This document shows, in pieces, positions 8,068 through 16,543 of a DNA stretch of 35,876 nucleotides. Origin of the DNA: an uncultured Eubacteriales bacterium (GTDB lineage Bacteria > Bacillota > Clostridia > Oscillospirales > Acutalibacteraceae); assembly GCA_900316455.1 (NCBI GenBank), contig ONCX01000008.1:1-35876 (forward strand), given 5' to 3'. Both the position numbers and the translations under genes were made by a program. Below the pieces are notes generated by a model. That model searched no databases. It was not told the origin of the DNA and saw only the letters and a list, made by a program, of their open reading frames with translations. Position 1 is the first letter of the stretch. The number at the start of each line of letters is the position of its first letter.

Positions 8068-8523
8068 TCATTTCACCGTGGTGAACATCCAGTAGATTAT
8101 ACCGTAGATGACCGAGGAGGATATGCCGAAAACCAGCACGGGTCCGGCTATCTTGAACATATTCGCACCGATTCCGAATATCTGCCCCTCGGATTTGAAT
8201 TCGATGGCGGGGGAGACTATCGCGTTTGAGAAGCCCGTGATGGGAACGAGCGTCCCCGCACCGGCGAATTTGGCTATCTTTGCGAAAAGTCCGAGGGCGG
8301 TGAGCAGCGCGGCGAGAGCTATCAGCGATATGGACGCTGACGTTTTCGAGGTGTCTACCGAAAATCCCAGACGCAGCATAGTATCTGTCACAAGCTGTCC
8401 GAGACAGCATATACCCCCGCCGGTTACAAAGGCAAACGCGCAGTCCTTCAGCAGCGGGGACGGCGGTACAGCCTGACGGGTCATTTTTTCATATTCCATA
8501 GGGGAAATTTTTATGCCTGACAT
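8068..8523 (-). CDS. spoVAC: Stage V sporulation protein AC (SpoVAC)
   Basis: SpoVA proteins form the membrane channel that moves dipicolinic acid into the forming spore and out at germination. The 151-residue product is an integral membrane protein with about four helices and strong SpoVAC features: YEKMTRQAVPPSPLLKDCAF, then IAKFAGAGTLVPITGFSNAI, KSEGQIFGIGANMFKIAGPV. Length equals the Bacillus protein (about 150). An upstream in-frame GTG (8544) overlaps the ribosome site; the ATG at 8523 has AAAGGAG ten bases before it and is chosen. The usual partners spoVAD and spoVAE do not follow, so here it is a single gene, convergent with rlmH and divergent from pgm. No clear sigma-G promoter could be assigned upstream. 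Confidence 0.93.
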   Translation of the reverse strand: MSGIKISPMEYEKMTRQAVPPSPLLKDCAFAFVTGGGICCLGQLVTDTMLRLGFSVDTSKTSASISLIALAALLTALGLFAKIAKFAGAGTLVPITGFSNAIVSPAIEFKSEGQIFGIGANMFKIAGPVLVFGISSSVIYGIIYWMFTTVK

Positions 8524-8583
8524 AAGGCGTTCAGCTCCTTTCACACTTTATTATTCCGTTTTGTGACGGGAATATTTGGCGAT

Positions 8584-8616
8584 ACGCCGTAATTATAAAA
8601 AAAATTTGTACGGCGT
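8584..8616. repeat. 8-bp inverted repeat between divergent spoVAC and the phosphoglucomutase gene
   Basis: ACGCCGTA (8584-8591) and TACGGCGT (8609-8616) flank a 17-nt AT-rich loop. It lies upstream of both genes and just before the rightward promoter. It might be an operator or a small RNA structure in the spoVAC leader. Confidence 0.5.
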
Positions 8617-8637
8617 GTTAAAATGGCGCTATGACGC

Positions 8638-8666
8638 TTTACAAATAAAAATACTTGTTGTATAAT
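8638..8666 (+). promoter_or_regulatory. Sigma-A promoter of the phosphoglucomutase gene
   Basis: TTTACA (8638-8643), 17-bp spacer, TATAAT (8661-8666), giving a leader of about 60 nt before the ATG at 8733. Confidence 0.85.
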
Positions 8667-8732
8667 ATACTGTGATTTAACCAATACGATTAAGTTTCGG
8701 TTTAATTTTTTAACGAAGGGAGCCAAAATTTT

Positions 8733-10454
8733 ATGGCATGCAAAAACGAAGAAATGAAGCTCTATCAGACATGGCTCGGCAAGGCTGACGCCGAGGATAT
8801 TCTCGCTGAACTCAGGGCAGTCGAGGGCGACGAAATGGGAATAAGCGACAGATTCTACCGTTATCTTGAATTCGGAACCGGCGGTCTGAGAGGCGTTATC
8901 GGCGCGGGAACCAACAGAATGAACGTCTACACCGTCAGCATGGCGGCTCAGGCTCTTGCTGATTATCTGGCGCAGAAGGAAGGACAGCATGCCGTGGCTA
9001 TCGGCTACGATTCCCGCAATAAATCAACTGATTTCGCAAAGTGCGCCGCCGCGACGCTTGCTTCAAACGGCGTTAAGGTATACATCTTTCCGGAGCTTCA
9101 GCCCACTCCGGTTCTGAGCTACGCCGTGCGGCAGCTTAATTGCTCGGCAGGCATTGTCATAACCGCCAGCCACAATCCCGCTAAGTACAACGGCTTCAAG
9201 TGCTACGGAGGCGACGGCTGCCAGATGACCGACGGCGCTGCCGGAGAGGTCTATTCGTTCATGAAGAAGCTGGATATTTTTGACGACGTTAAACGCGGCG
9301 ATTTTGACGAGCTTATGGCTCAGGGCATGATAAGCTGGATAGACGATTCCCTTGTGGAGAGCTTTCTTGACTCTGTGCAGGCATGCTCCATTAATCCCGG
9401 CGTTTGCAGGGATTCGGGACTCAAGGTGGTCTACACTCCTCTCTGCGGCGCGGGCAACAAGCCTGTACGCGCAATTCTCAAGAGAATCGGCATAGACGAC
9501 GTTACTGTGGTTCCGGAGCAGGAGAAGCCCGACGGCAACTTCACCACATGCCCCAAGCCCAATCCGGAATTCCGCGAGGCTTTTGAATGCGCCCTGAAGC
9601 TCGCCGAGACCGTGAAGCCCGACCTGCTTCTCGCTACCGATCCCGACAGCGACCGCGTTGGCATTGCCGTGGAATCGGACGGTCAGTATATTCTTATGTC
9701 CGGCAACGAAGTCGGCGCTCTGATGCTCAACTACATGCTTTCCTGCCGGAAGGAACAGGGAAATCTCCCGAAGAATCCTGTCTGCGTCAGCACAATTGTC
9801 AGCAGCGACCTCGGCACTGAGATCGCCGAGAAGTACGGCTGCGAGATGCGCAGAGTGCTTACCGGATTCAAGTATATAGGCGAGATAATCGGCTGGCTGG
9901 AAGCCGACGGAGAAAAGGAACGCTTCATCATGGGCTACGAGGAGAGCTACGGCTACCTCTGCGGAACCTATGCCCGCGACAAGGACGCCGTCGTTGCTTC
10001 AATGATGATATGCGAGATGGCGGCATACTACAAGAAACAGAAGAAGTCGCTTCTTGACGTTATGGCTGAAATATACAACGATTTCCACTATTATGGCAAC
10101 CGTCTGCTCAATTATGAATTCGAGGGCGAAGAGGGCGTGAAATTCATGAATTCCGTCATGGATAAGCTCCGCACCAATCCTCCCGCGGATATTGCGGGCG
10201 ACAGGGTTGTAACGGTAAGCGACTACAAGCTGTCGGTCAGGAAGAATCTGGCGGACGGCTCGGAGAGCGAAATCAAGCTTCCCAAGAGCAATGTCCTTGC
10301 GTACAAGATGGAGAGCGGAAGCTCATTCATAGTGCGTCCCTCCGGCACGGAGCCGAAGATCAAGATTTATGTCGCAGCCGTCGGCAGCCGAGAATCGGCT
10401 AACGCCAAGCTGGACGAATTTGAAAAGGCCGGCAATTCCATCATGGGAAAGTAA
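8733..10454 (+). CDS. Phosphoglucomutase / phosphomannomutase (PgcA-like)
   Basis: Alpha-D-phosphohexomutase that interconverts glucose 1-phosphate and glucose 6-phosphate (possibly mannose phosphates as well), feeding glycogen and cell-envelope sugar synthesis. The 573-residue length suits the PgcA/PGM2 branch. All four family signatures are visible: the phosphoserine loop VITASHNPAKYNG (catalytic Ser about residue 146), the metal loop TDPDSDRVG (Asp 303, 305, 307), the sugar-binding loop GYEESYGYL, and the phosphate-binding loop RPSGTEPKIKI near the C-terminus. GGGAG precedes the ATG. It is a single gene with its own promoter and terminator. Substrate preference cannot be read from sequence alone, so no symbol is given. 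Confidence 0.94.
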   Translation: MACKNEEMKLYQTWLGKADAEDILAELRAVEGDEMGISDRFYRYLEFGTGGLRGVIGAGTNRMNVYTVSMAAQALADYLAQKEGQHAVAIGYDSRNKSTDFAKCAAATLASNGVKVYIFPELQPTPVLSYAVRQLNCSAGIVITASHNPAKYNGFKCYGGDGCQMTDGAAGEVYSFMKKLDIFDDVKRGDFDELMAQGMISWIDDSLVESFLDSVQACSINPGVCRDSGLKVVYTPLCGAGNKPVRAILKRIGIDDVTVVPEQEKPDGNFTTCPKPNPEFREAFECALKLAETVKPDLLLATDPDSDRVGIAVESDGQYILMSGNEVGALMLNYMLSCRKEQGNLPKNPVCVSTIVSSDLGTEIAEKYGCEMRRVLTGFKYIGEIIGWLEADGEKERFIMGYEESYGYLCGTYARDKDAVVASMMICEMAAYYKKQKKSLLDVMAEIYNDFHYYGNRLLNYEFEGEEGVKFMNSVMDKLRTNPPADIAGDRVVTVSDYKLSVRKNLADGSESEIKLPKSNVLAYKMESGSSFIVRPSGTEPKIKIYVAAVGSRESANAKLDEFEKAGNSIMGK

Positions 10455-10486
10455 TCGGCTGAGCGCATAATCAATAACTGAACGCA

Positions 10487-10524
10487 AACAACCGTCGGAA
10501 CAAAAAAGTCCGGCGGTTGTTTTG
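10487..10524 (+). terminator. Rho-independent terminator of the phosphoglucomutase gene
   Basis: AACAACCG (10487-10494) pairs with CGGTTGTT (10514-10521), partly extended inward, followed by a short T run. Confidence 0.8.
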
Positions 10525-10534
10525 GATAGTCGGC

Positions 10535-10589
10535 AAAAAACAGCCGTACAGCGCAGTGTGCGAATAAACGCACACTGCGCTGTACGGCT
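10535..10589 (-). terminator. Unusually long perfect hairpin, terminator of the MATE gene
   Basis: A perfect 21-bp stem (10542-10562 with 10569-10589) with a 6-nt loop. Read leftward it is followed by GTTTTTTG, so it works as the intrinsic terminator of the MATE exporter gene that ends at 10683. The stem is about twice the usual terminator length. Confidence 0.8.
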
Positions 10590-10682
10590 TTGATGAGATA
10601 TTGAGACTGTATATAATTTTTTAAGAAACCGGAAAATTGGAGGGAAACCGATTCCTTAAAGATAAAGTCGGTTGTTGTGAGT

Positions 10683-12092
10683 TCAGGCGTTTTCCTGAAC
10701 GACTCTTCTGCCGCGCCATGTGCCGCGTTTCCAGCGTATTGCGACAACAATGCCGCGAATGATTTCGTCCGCCGCCATTGCTATCCATATTCCGACAAGA
10801 CCGAATCCGCAGACTATGCCGAGAATATATCCTCCGACCACAGTGCAGCTCCACATTGCGGCTATGCCGAGATAAGTCGGGAATATGACGTCGCCCGAAG
10901 CTTTCAGACTGTTGATGATTACAAGGTTGCTGGTTCTGCCGAATTCAAGGAATATAGCGACGAAAAAGATACTGCGCCCGAGCGCGACTATCTGAGCGCC
11001 CATTTCCGGCGTTGCGGAATTTCGGGTGAAGAGTCCGAGCGTAACGGGACTTATCAGGAAGTTAATGCAGGCTATGCAAACCGATACGATAAGTGCGCTG
11101 CGCATTGTCTTATTTACCCTTTTGTAGGCGAAGTCGTAATCTCCCGCGCCGACAGCGTGACCGACAATTATTGTGGTCGCCATTGCGACGGAAACCGAAT
11201 AAAGATAGGCAAAGCTGATAAGAATATTTGCGTAAATCTTGGTGTTGATGGCAGCTATACCAAGTGTATTGACAAATCCGGTTACGAAGAGCTGGGAGAT
11301 ATTGTAGGATATATTCTCTCCCGCCGTGGGAATTCCGAGCCGGAGCAGGGTCTTGAGTATATCCTTTGGAAACGGTCGTAAATATTTTACCGAAATATGC
11401 CCGTCTATGAACGCCGAGAAGAATACGAACGCGGCGCAAAGCCCTGCTATACGGCTGAACGTTGTGGATACCGCAACTCCTGAGGCTCCTAAACCGAGCG
11501 ATTTCAGCGGACCGTACAAAAACAGATAATTGCCGCATACGTTCAGAATATTCATTCCCAGCGAGATAATCATGCCGAATTCGGTTCTGCCGTTGCTCTG
11601 GAATATCCTCGACATGGTGTCAAGAACCGCCTGAGTAAAGATGAATCCGCCGACTATCCGCATGTAGCTTCTCGCGTCCGGCATCATCGCTTCGGGAGTG
11701 TTGAGCAGCTTCATAAGCCCGTCGCTGCCGACGTATACTATGCCGCTGACTATAAGACTGAGCGCAAGATTGAATGCTACGCAGACGGTGTATATCTGGT
11801 TGATCTTATCCTTCTTGCCCGCTCCGAGATACTGCGCCACCACAACGCCGCTCGCGCTGGATATAATGGTGAAGGCGAGGGTGAGAAAGCCGAGTATCTG
11901 ATTTGCGTTTCCGATAGCGCCTACCGCGGTCTGATCGTATCCGCTCAACATAAGCGTATCGATGTAGCCGAGGAGCATAGAGAGAAGCGCCTGTACGAAT
12001 ATGGGCCATGCTAACTTGAAAACAGACGAATTTACAACGTCATCGGAGCCGGAATTTTTTTTGGCTGAAATTGCGCCTTTCTGCATGCTCAT
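10683..12092 (-). CDS. MATE-family efflux transporter
   Basis: Multidrug and toxin extrusion family: 12-helix inner-membrane antiporters that export cationic drugs or metabolites using Na+ or H+ gradients. The 469-residue product has the family length, about twelve hydrophobic segments in two homologous halves, and typical motifs (LAWPIFVQALLSMLLGYIDT near the N-terminus, GASGVAVSTTFSR in the middle, LRLGIPTAGENISY at the start of the second half). An in-frame TTG at 12122 would add ten residues but its ribosome site is inside the gene; the ATG at 12092 has AAAGGAA nine bases before it. It is divergent from an AraC-type regulator across a 425-bp spacer, suggesting that regulator controls it. 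The substrate is unknown. Confidence 0.92.
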   Translation of the reverse strand: MSMQKGAISAKKNSGSDDVVNSSVFKLAWPIFVQALLSMLLGYIDTLMLSGYDQTAVGAIGNANQILGFLTLAFTIISSASGVVVAQYLGAGKKDKINQIYTVCVAFNLALSLIVSGIVYVGSDGLMKLLNTPEAMMPDARSYMRIVGGFIFTQAVLDTMSRIFQSNGRTEFGMIISLGMNILNVCGNYLFLYGPLKSLGLGASGVAVSTTFSRIAGLCAAFVFFSAFIDGHISVKYLRPFPKDILKTLLRLGIPTAGENISYNISQLFVTGFVNTLGIAAINTKIYANILISFAYLYSVSVAMATTIIVGHAVGAGDYDFAYKRVNKTMRSALIVSVCIACINFLISPVTLGLFTRNSATPEMGAQIVALGRSIFFVAIFLEFGRTSNLVIINSLKASGDVIFPTYLGIAAMWSCTVVGGYILGIVCGFGLVGIWIAMAADEIIRGIVVAIRWKRGTWRGRRVVQENA

Positions 12093-12156
12093 GAACGATA
12101 ATTCCTTTACTTGTAAAAACAAAAAATTGTATTATTAGGGATAACTCATAAAAATA

Positions 12157-12183
12157 TTTATAAAATAGAAAATATTTTATAAA
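12157..12183. repeat. 11-bp AT-only palindrome
   Basis: TTTATAAAATA (12157-12167) and TATTTTATAAA (12173-12183) with a 5-nt loop, seven bases before the -35 box of the rightward promoter. Possible operator. Confidence 0.55.
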
Positions 12184-12189
12184 AAACTA

Positions 12190-12218
12190 TTGACTTCAAG
12201 CTACAATAATATTATAAT
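12190..12218 (+). promoter_or_regulatory. Sigma-A promoter facing the AraC-type regulator
   Basis: TTGACT (12190-12195), 17-bp spacer, TATAAT (12213-12218). If used for the regulator, it gives a leader of nearly 300 nt. Confidence 0.65.
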
Positions 12219-12517
12219 TTTATCAGGGGAAAAAGCAAGCAGTATTTGCACCTATTATTGCACTATCCGGTACAAGTACATGTCGATTAATTGTCTTTTC
12301 CTGCACGTATTTATTCTTAGTGCTTTTAATGAGTGAAATTTGCGGGCTTTGTTTTGTTTTTGTTGGCTAATAGGTTGATTAATTGATGAAATTGTAAATA
12401 AAATTTAGACAATAACACCTTTCAGGCAATACGGACGGTTCTGAATGATTGACTTTTTCAAATTATTTTCTTCAAGCGACTTGCACTATATTTGCAGAAG
12501 TGAAGGAGGCAGGCTTT

Positions 12518-13417
12518 ATGTACCCCGCCGACAAGAATATTTCAGGTTATGTGGAAAAAAAGAGGCACGGAGACGTGCTTATGCCGTTTGTTATTTACGG
12601 CACGATGATGCCGACGCTTTTTTCGTCGTTTCCGGTGCATTGTCACGAGGAAATCGAGATGATTATGTGCGACTGCGGAAAATGCAGATATACCATCGGG
12701 GGCGAGGACGTTGATCTGGGATTCGGTGATATTCTTGTAATCATGCCGTGGGTGCTGCATTCCTTCCGGCTGGTCGATAAGGATGACTCCTTTCTCGCCG
12801 CCACTTATCTCATATCGCTTGACATGATAACCAATCATACGGTTGACATATGCGCGTCGAAATACTTTATGCCCATGCTCTCCCGCAAATGCAATGATTA
12901 CTGCGTCATACGCTTCAATTCGGAGCATTATAATGAATTCAGACCTATCGCCGTCGAATTATTCGACACATATTTTGATCACGAGGATTTTTTTGAGCTT
13001 AAACTGAAAAGTCTGATTAATACTTTGGTTTTCAAGCTGCTGAACTACGGGAAAATTGAAATCAAGTCCGAAGCGCCCGAAAGCAACGAGGTCAGAATAG
13101 TGCGTAGGGTGGTTGATTATATTTCCGAGAATTATATGGAAAACATAACGCTCGCGGGACTTGCCGAGCTGGTGAATCTCAGCGAAACGGGGCTTTCAAG
13201 AATGTTCCGAAGCGTGACGGGAATGTCGTGCATAGATTATGTTATCGAATACCGCATTACAAAGGCGATGGGGCTTCTCCGCTCTTCGGACAAGCCTGTT
13301 ATCGAGGTCGCTTACGAAACAGGGTTCAACAATATTTCGTATTTCAACCGCACATTCAAGAAGCACTGCGACCAGACTCCCTCTGAATTCAGAAGATACG
13401 AGAAAGCGAAAAAATAA
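12518..13417 (+). CDS. AraC-family transcriptional regulator with cupin sensor domain
   Basis: The 299-residue product has an N-terminal cupin-type sensor domain, with FPVHCHEEIEMIMCDCGKC and GDILVIMPWVLHSF as its beta-barrel landmarks (about residues 38-95). Its C-terminal AraC/XylS DNA-binding domain carries two helix-turn-helix units: ITLAGLAELVNLSETGLSRM and the second-HTH signature IEVAYETGFNNISYFNRTFK, followed by PSEFRR. Such proteins usually sense a small ligand, often a sugar. The ATG at 12518 is chosen because AAGGAGG lies eight bases before it; the frame is open further upstream without a ribosome site. It is divergent from the MATE exporter gene, its most likely target (inference). 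Confidence 0.92.
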   Translation: MYPADKNISGYVEKKRHGDVLMPFVIYGTMMPTLFSSFPVHCHEEIEMIMCDCGKCRYTIGGEDVDLGFGDILVIMPWVLHSFRLVDKDDSFLAATYLISLDMITNHTVDICASKYFMPMLSRKCNDYCVIRFNSEHYNEFRPIAVELFDTYFDHEDFFELKLKSLINTLVFKLLNYGKIEIKSEAPESNEVRIVRRVVDYISENYMENITLAGLAELVNLSETGLSRMFRSVTGMSCIDYVIEYRITKAMGLLRSSDKPVIEVAYETGFNNISYFNRTFKKHCDQTPSEFRRYEKAKK

Positions 13418-13418
13418 G

Positions 13419-13465
13419 ATAACCTCTCCGTATGGCGGCTGAAGCCTGCGGAGAGGTTATTTTTA
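13419..13465. terminator. Bidirectional rho-independent terminator
   Basis: ATAACCTCTCCG (13419-13430) pairs with CGGAGAGGTTAT (13449-13460), followed by TTTTT on the plus strand. On the minus strand the stem is followed by CTTATTTTTT, so it also ends the converging gene. Confidence 0.9.
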
Positions 13466-14320
13466 ATGCGATTTTTCAAGCTCGTCAAGTCCCCTGTTGT
13501 CAACGGCATAGCCCTCCGGTTCGGGAGCTTCCTCCGTGTACTGGGGGTGATAATTGGGGTTGGCGGGGTCGGGATCGGTCGGATCCCAGCCTGTAACGTC
13601 AGGCTTGGGAAGCTGTTCCTTGAGCGCCTGTGTGAGCGACTTATCCCTTTTTTTCTCCGTTACATGTATCCATGTGCCGTAGTTGCAGTTTTCGTTGATC
13701 CATCTTGCGTTTTCCACCGTCAGAAGAATGCTTCCCTCCGGATCCGGACTGCCTAAATTGCCATAGACAAGCTGATCGAGCTTGTCCTTGCTTGCTTCGC
13801 TGTAGGGAACGGATTGAAAATACAAAAAGCCGTTGGCTTTAGTGACGTATTGGGCGTATACCGTCTGACCGTATCTTTTCAGTGCGCGCCACGGATTTTT
13901 TTGTGTAGTGCGGTCGCCGGTGAGCTTCCAGTAGCCCTCTGTGAATCTCTTTGATTTTTCCGGAGTGGAGCAGAGCATTACCCTCACGGGCTTGTCGTAT
14001 TTGCCGCTGGAGCTGGTGGTGAATACGGTTATAACCTGATTGGTTTTGTCAATTTCTATAAAATACGGATAATCCGTCGGATAAAGCAGCTTGCCGCCTG
14101 AGGAAACGTCCTCGCCTGATTCGGAGGTATAATTCGCGGAGGATACACGATCGTCCGTATCAGTGCGGCTTACGTCATATCCGGCTAAATTGTCCATGTC
14201 GATACCCGCGCCGCCGCTGAACGGATCCGTAAAATGCGCCGCCGCGAATGCGTTTATCACAAGCAGGACAACAACGCCGGCAATTGAGAGGTATATTCCG
14301 GCAGATGATTTTCTTTTCAA
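13463..14320 (-). CDS. L,D-transpeptidase (YkuD)-like membrane-anchored protein with degenerate active site
   Basis: The 285-residue product starts with a basic stretch and one membrane helix (residues about 7-27), a Ser/Asp-rich linker, then a YkuD-like domain (about 80-220; YFIEIDKTNQVITVFTTSSS at its start). YkuD enzymes form 3-3 peptidoglycan cross-links with a Cys in S-H-G-C-x-R. Here the aligned segment reads LGSPDPEGSILLTVENARW: Cys is replaced by Ser (residue 197), Arg by Leu (199), and the His before Gly by Glu. The upstream FHS motif is FQS (Gln 169). The fold appears kept but catalysis as known should be lost. A Pro/Asp-rich tail follows. The TTG at 14320 is taken as start since AAAGGAGG precedes it by eight bases; an upstream ATG at 14395 would place a ribosome site inside the gene. 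It may bind wall peptides instead of joining them. Confidence 0.75.
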   Translation of the reverse strand: MKRKSSAGIYLSIAGVVVLLVINAFAAAHFTDPFSGGAGIDMDNLAGYDVSRTDTDDRVSSANYTSESGEDVSSGGKLLYPTDYPYFIEIDKTNQVITVFTTSSSGKYDKPVRVMLCSTPEKSKRFTEGYWKLTGDRTTQKNPWRALKRYGQTVYAQYVTKANGFLYFQSVPYSEASKDKLDQLVYGNLGSPDPEGSILLTVENARWINENCNYGTWIHVTEKKRDKSLTQALKEQLPKPDVTGWDPTDPDPANPNYHPQYTEEAPEPEGYAVDNRGLDELEKSH

Positions 14321-14412
14321 AATTCCTTCCTCCTTTTTTAATATTTTATTCCAGCCGCCCCTGCGTGTCAACAACGGCGGCTGAAATTTCAACATTATTT
14401 AATAATTTCCTG

Positions 14413-14442
14413 TTGCCATTGCCGCCTCGCGGGTGTTAAAAT
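14413..14442 (+). promoter_or_regulatory. Possible uvrC promoter
   Basis: TTGCCA (14413-14418), 18-bp spacer, TAAAAT (14437-14442). Moderate match. No SOS (LexA/DinR) box was recognised nearby. Confidence 0.4.
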
Positions 14443-14490
14443 AATATAAAAGAGAAATACTTCAGGAATAATTCGGGGTGAATCAACACA

Positions 14491-16365
14491 TTGACAGAAC
14501 ACACGCAATACAACGAAAATCCTAAACTTGGCGAGCTGAGACAGAAATCAATGAAGCTGCCGCTGCTCCCCGGCGTTTACATCATGCACGACAGACACGA
14601 CAAAATAATATACATCGGCAAGGCAAAGGCGCTCAAAAACCGCGTCAGCCAGTACTTCGGCTCGCAGGAGGGTCACTCGGAAAAGGTGCGCCGCATGGTG
14701 GAGAACGTCGATCATTTTGAATATATCATTACCGACACCGAATATGAGGCGCTTGTGCTGGAATGCAGCCTGATAAAGCTGCACAAGCCGAAGTACAATA
14801 TACTTCTGAAGGACGACAAGGGATATCATTATATCAAGATAACAGCCGGAGAATATCCGCGCATAACCGAGGCAAAAAAGATTGAGGACGACGGGGCGGA
14901 ATATCTGGGACCCTATACGGGGAGCTTTGTAGTGCGTCAGTCGGTTGACGAGGCGTGCAGGATATTCAGAATACCCACCTGCCGCCGCAGCTTTCCAAGG
15001 GACATAGGCAAGGGCAGACCATGCCTGAATTATTCCATAGGGCTTTGCCTTGCGCCCTGCAGGGGACGGCTGAAAAAGGAGATATACGACGAGGCGATAA
15101 GCGAAGCCCGCGACTTTCTCAAGGGCGGCACGAATACCTCAGTCGCGAGACTTACCGAGCGCATGAACGAGTGCGCCGAGAAACTGGAATTTGAAAAGGC
15201 GGCGAGAATCCGCGACAGGATAAACGCGCTCAGGAAAATGAGCGACAGGCAGAAGGTCATAATGACGTCGGTGGAGGAGCAGGACGTTATAGCCCTTGCG
15301 CAAGGCTCCGGAAGCACATGCTTTGAGGTGTTCAGATTCAGGGGAGGCAGGCTGGTTGACCGGGAGCAGTTCCTCATCGACGACATGACGGAGCTTGCGC
15401 TATGCCGTTCGGAATTCATCAAGCAGTACTATTCCATGCGCGACGTTCCGCCGAGGGTGACGGTTGACGGGGAGGTGGAGGACTCGGAGCTGCTCGGACA
15501 GCTTCTTACGGAGAAGCTCGCAGACAGGCACGGCAGGAAGGTTCGCATTACCGTCCCGCAGAAGGGCGAGCAGCAGCGCATTGTGGAGATGTGCCGTCAG
15601 AACGCAGCGGAATATCTGGCGCAGGCAAAGGGCAGGACGGGCGAAGTCACTGCCGCGGTGGACGAGCTGGGCAGGCTTCTGGGACTTGATTCGCCGCCGG
15701 AATACATCGAGTCATACGATATTTCCAACACGCAGGGCGACGACAACGTTGCCGGAATGATCGTCTTTGAAAACGGCAGACCGCTCAAGTCCGCCTACCG
15801 CAAATTCAGGATCAAAACGGTGGAGGGTCAGGACGACTACGGCTCCATGCGCGAGGTGATAACGCGGCGGCTGCTGGAATACAGTCAGCACAAGGACGAG
15901 GGAAAGGGCTTCGGACGGCTGCCGGATCTGATTCTCCTTGACGGCGGCGAGGGACACGTCAACGCTGTGCGTCCGCTTATAGAAGCCTCAGGACTTCCCA
16001 TAGCGCTCTTCGGAATGGTTAAGGACAGCAAGCACAAGACACGCGCCATTGCCGCGGGGGGCAGGGAGATTTCGCTCACACGCAGCCGCGCCGCGTTCAC
16101 GCTTGTTTCGTCCATACAGGACGAGGTACACAGATTCGCAATCACCTATCACCACGCCAGCCACGGCAAATCCGTTATACGCAGCAGTCTGACCGAGATA
16201 GAGGGCATAGGTCCGACCCGCGCAAGGGAGCTTCTCAGGCATTTCAAGACAATTTCGGCGGTTTACGCCGCTTCCGTGGAGGAACTCTGCGAGGTCAGCG
16301 GTATGAACCGCACCGCGGCGGAGAATATTATTGCACGCAAGAAGAAAAAGGATATTAATGACTGA
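14491..16365 (+). CDS. uvrC: Excinuclease ABC subunit C
   Basis: UvrC makes the two incisions around bulky DNA damage in nucleotide excision repair, acting with UvrA and UvrB. The 624-residue product has the N-terminal GIY-YIG nuclease domain (LPGVYIMHDRHDKIIYIGKA, about residues 26-45), the Cys-rich region (TCRRSFPRD ... CLNYSIGLCLAPC), a UVR/UvrB-binding segment (EKLEFEKAARIRDRI), the RNase H-like second nuclease (ESYDISNTQGDDNVAGMIVF with catalytic Asp; LILLDGGEGHVNAV), and two C-terminal helix-hairpin-helix motifs (IEGIGPTRARELLRHF). It starts with TTG after GGGGTG, ten bases upstream. Length is normal. It is followed by a separate promoter for rsmD. Confidence 0.96.
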   Translation: MTEHTQYNENPKLGELRQKSMKLPLLPGVYIMHDRHDKIIYIGKAKALKNRVSQYFGSQEGHSEKVRRMVENVDHFEYIITDTEYEALVLECSLIKLHKPKYNILLKDDKGYHYIKITAGEYPRITEAKKIEDDGAEYLGPYTGSFVVRQSVDEACRIFRIPTCRRSFPRDIGKGRPCLNYSIGLCLAPCRGRLKKEIYDEAISEARDFLKGGTNTSVARLTERMNECAEKLEFEKAARIRDRINALRKMSDRQKVIMTSVEEQDVIALAQGSGSTCFEVFRFRGGRLVDREQFLIDDMTELALCRSEFIKQYYSMRDVPPRVTVDGEVEDSELLGQLLTEKLADRHGRKVRITVPQKGEQQRIVEMCRQNAAEYLAQAKGRTGEVTAAVDELGRLLGLDSPPEYIESYDISNTQGDDNVAGMIVFENGRPLKSAYRKFRIKTVEGQDDYGSMREVITRRLLEYSQHKDEGKGFGRLPDLILLDGGEGHVNAVRPLIEASGLPIALFGMVKDSKHKTRAIAAGGREISLTRSRAAFTLVSSIQDEVHRFAITYHHASHGKSVIRSSLTEIEGIGPTRARELLRHFKTISAVYAASVEELCEVSGMNRTAAENIIARKKKKDIND

Positions 16366-16476
16366 TGACATTGAATATTTGTAGGATTAACCAAAAAAAT
16401 ATATGCTGATTTGGCAGATAAAACAGCAATAACATATTACACTTTTGTAAGTTTCGACATATTTGCCACAAAATAC

Positions 16477-16505
16477 TTTACAGCGCGTAAAATATGCTGT
16501 ATAAT
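16477..16505 (+). promoter_or_regulatory. Sigma-A promoter of rsmD-coaD
   Basis: TTTACA (16477-16482), 17-bp spacer, TATAAT (16500-16505), ending 38 bp before the rsmD start codon. Confidence 0.8.
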
Positions 16506-16543
16506 AATCCGGTAAATAATATTTGGCGAAAGGATTGCTGCCG

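Larger units (their letters stand above)
12093..12517. other. 425-bp divergent regulatory region between MATE and araC-type genes
   Basis: AT-rich and non-coding. It contains an 11-bp palindrome (12157-12183), a rightward promoter (12190-12218), and three copies of a TTGCAC(C)TAT motif at 12246-12255, 12258-12266 and 12481-12489, the first two almost adjacent. These are candidate binding sites for the AraC-type protein. No convincing leftward promoter for the exporter was found. Confidence 0.5.
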
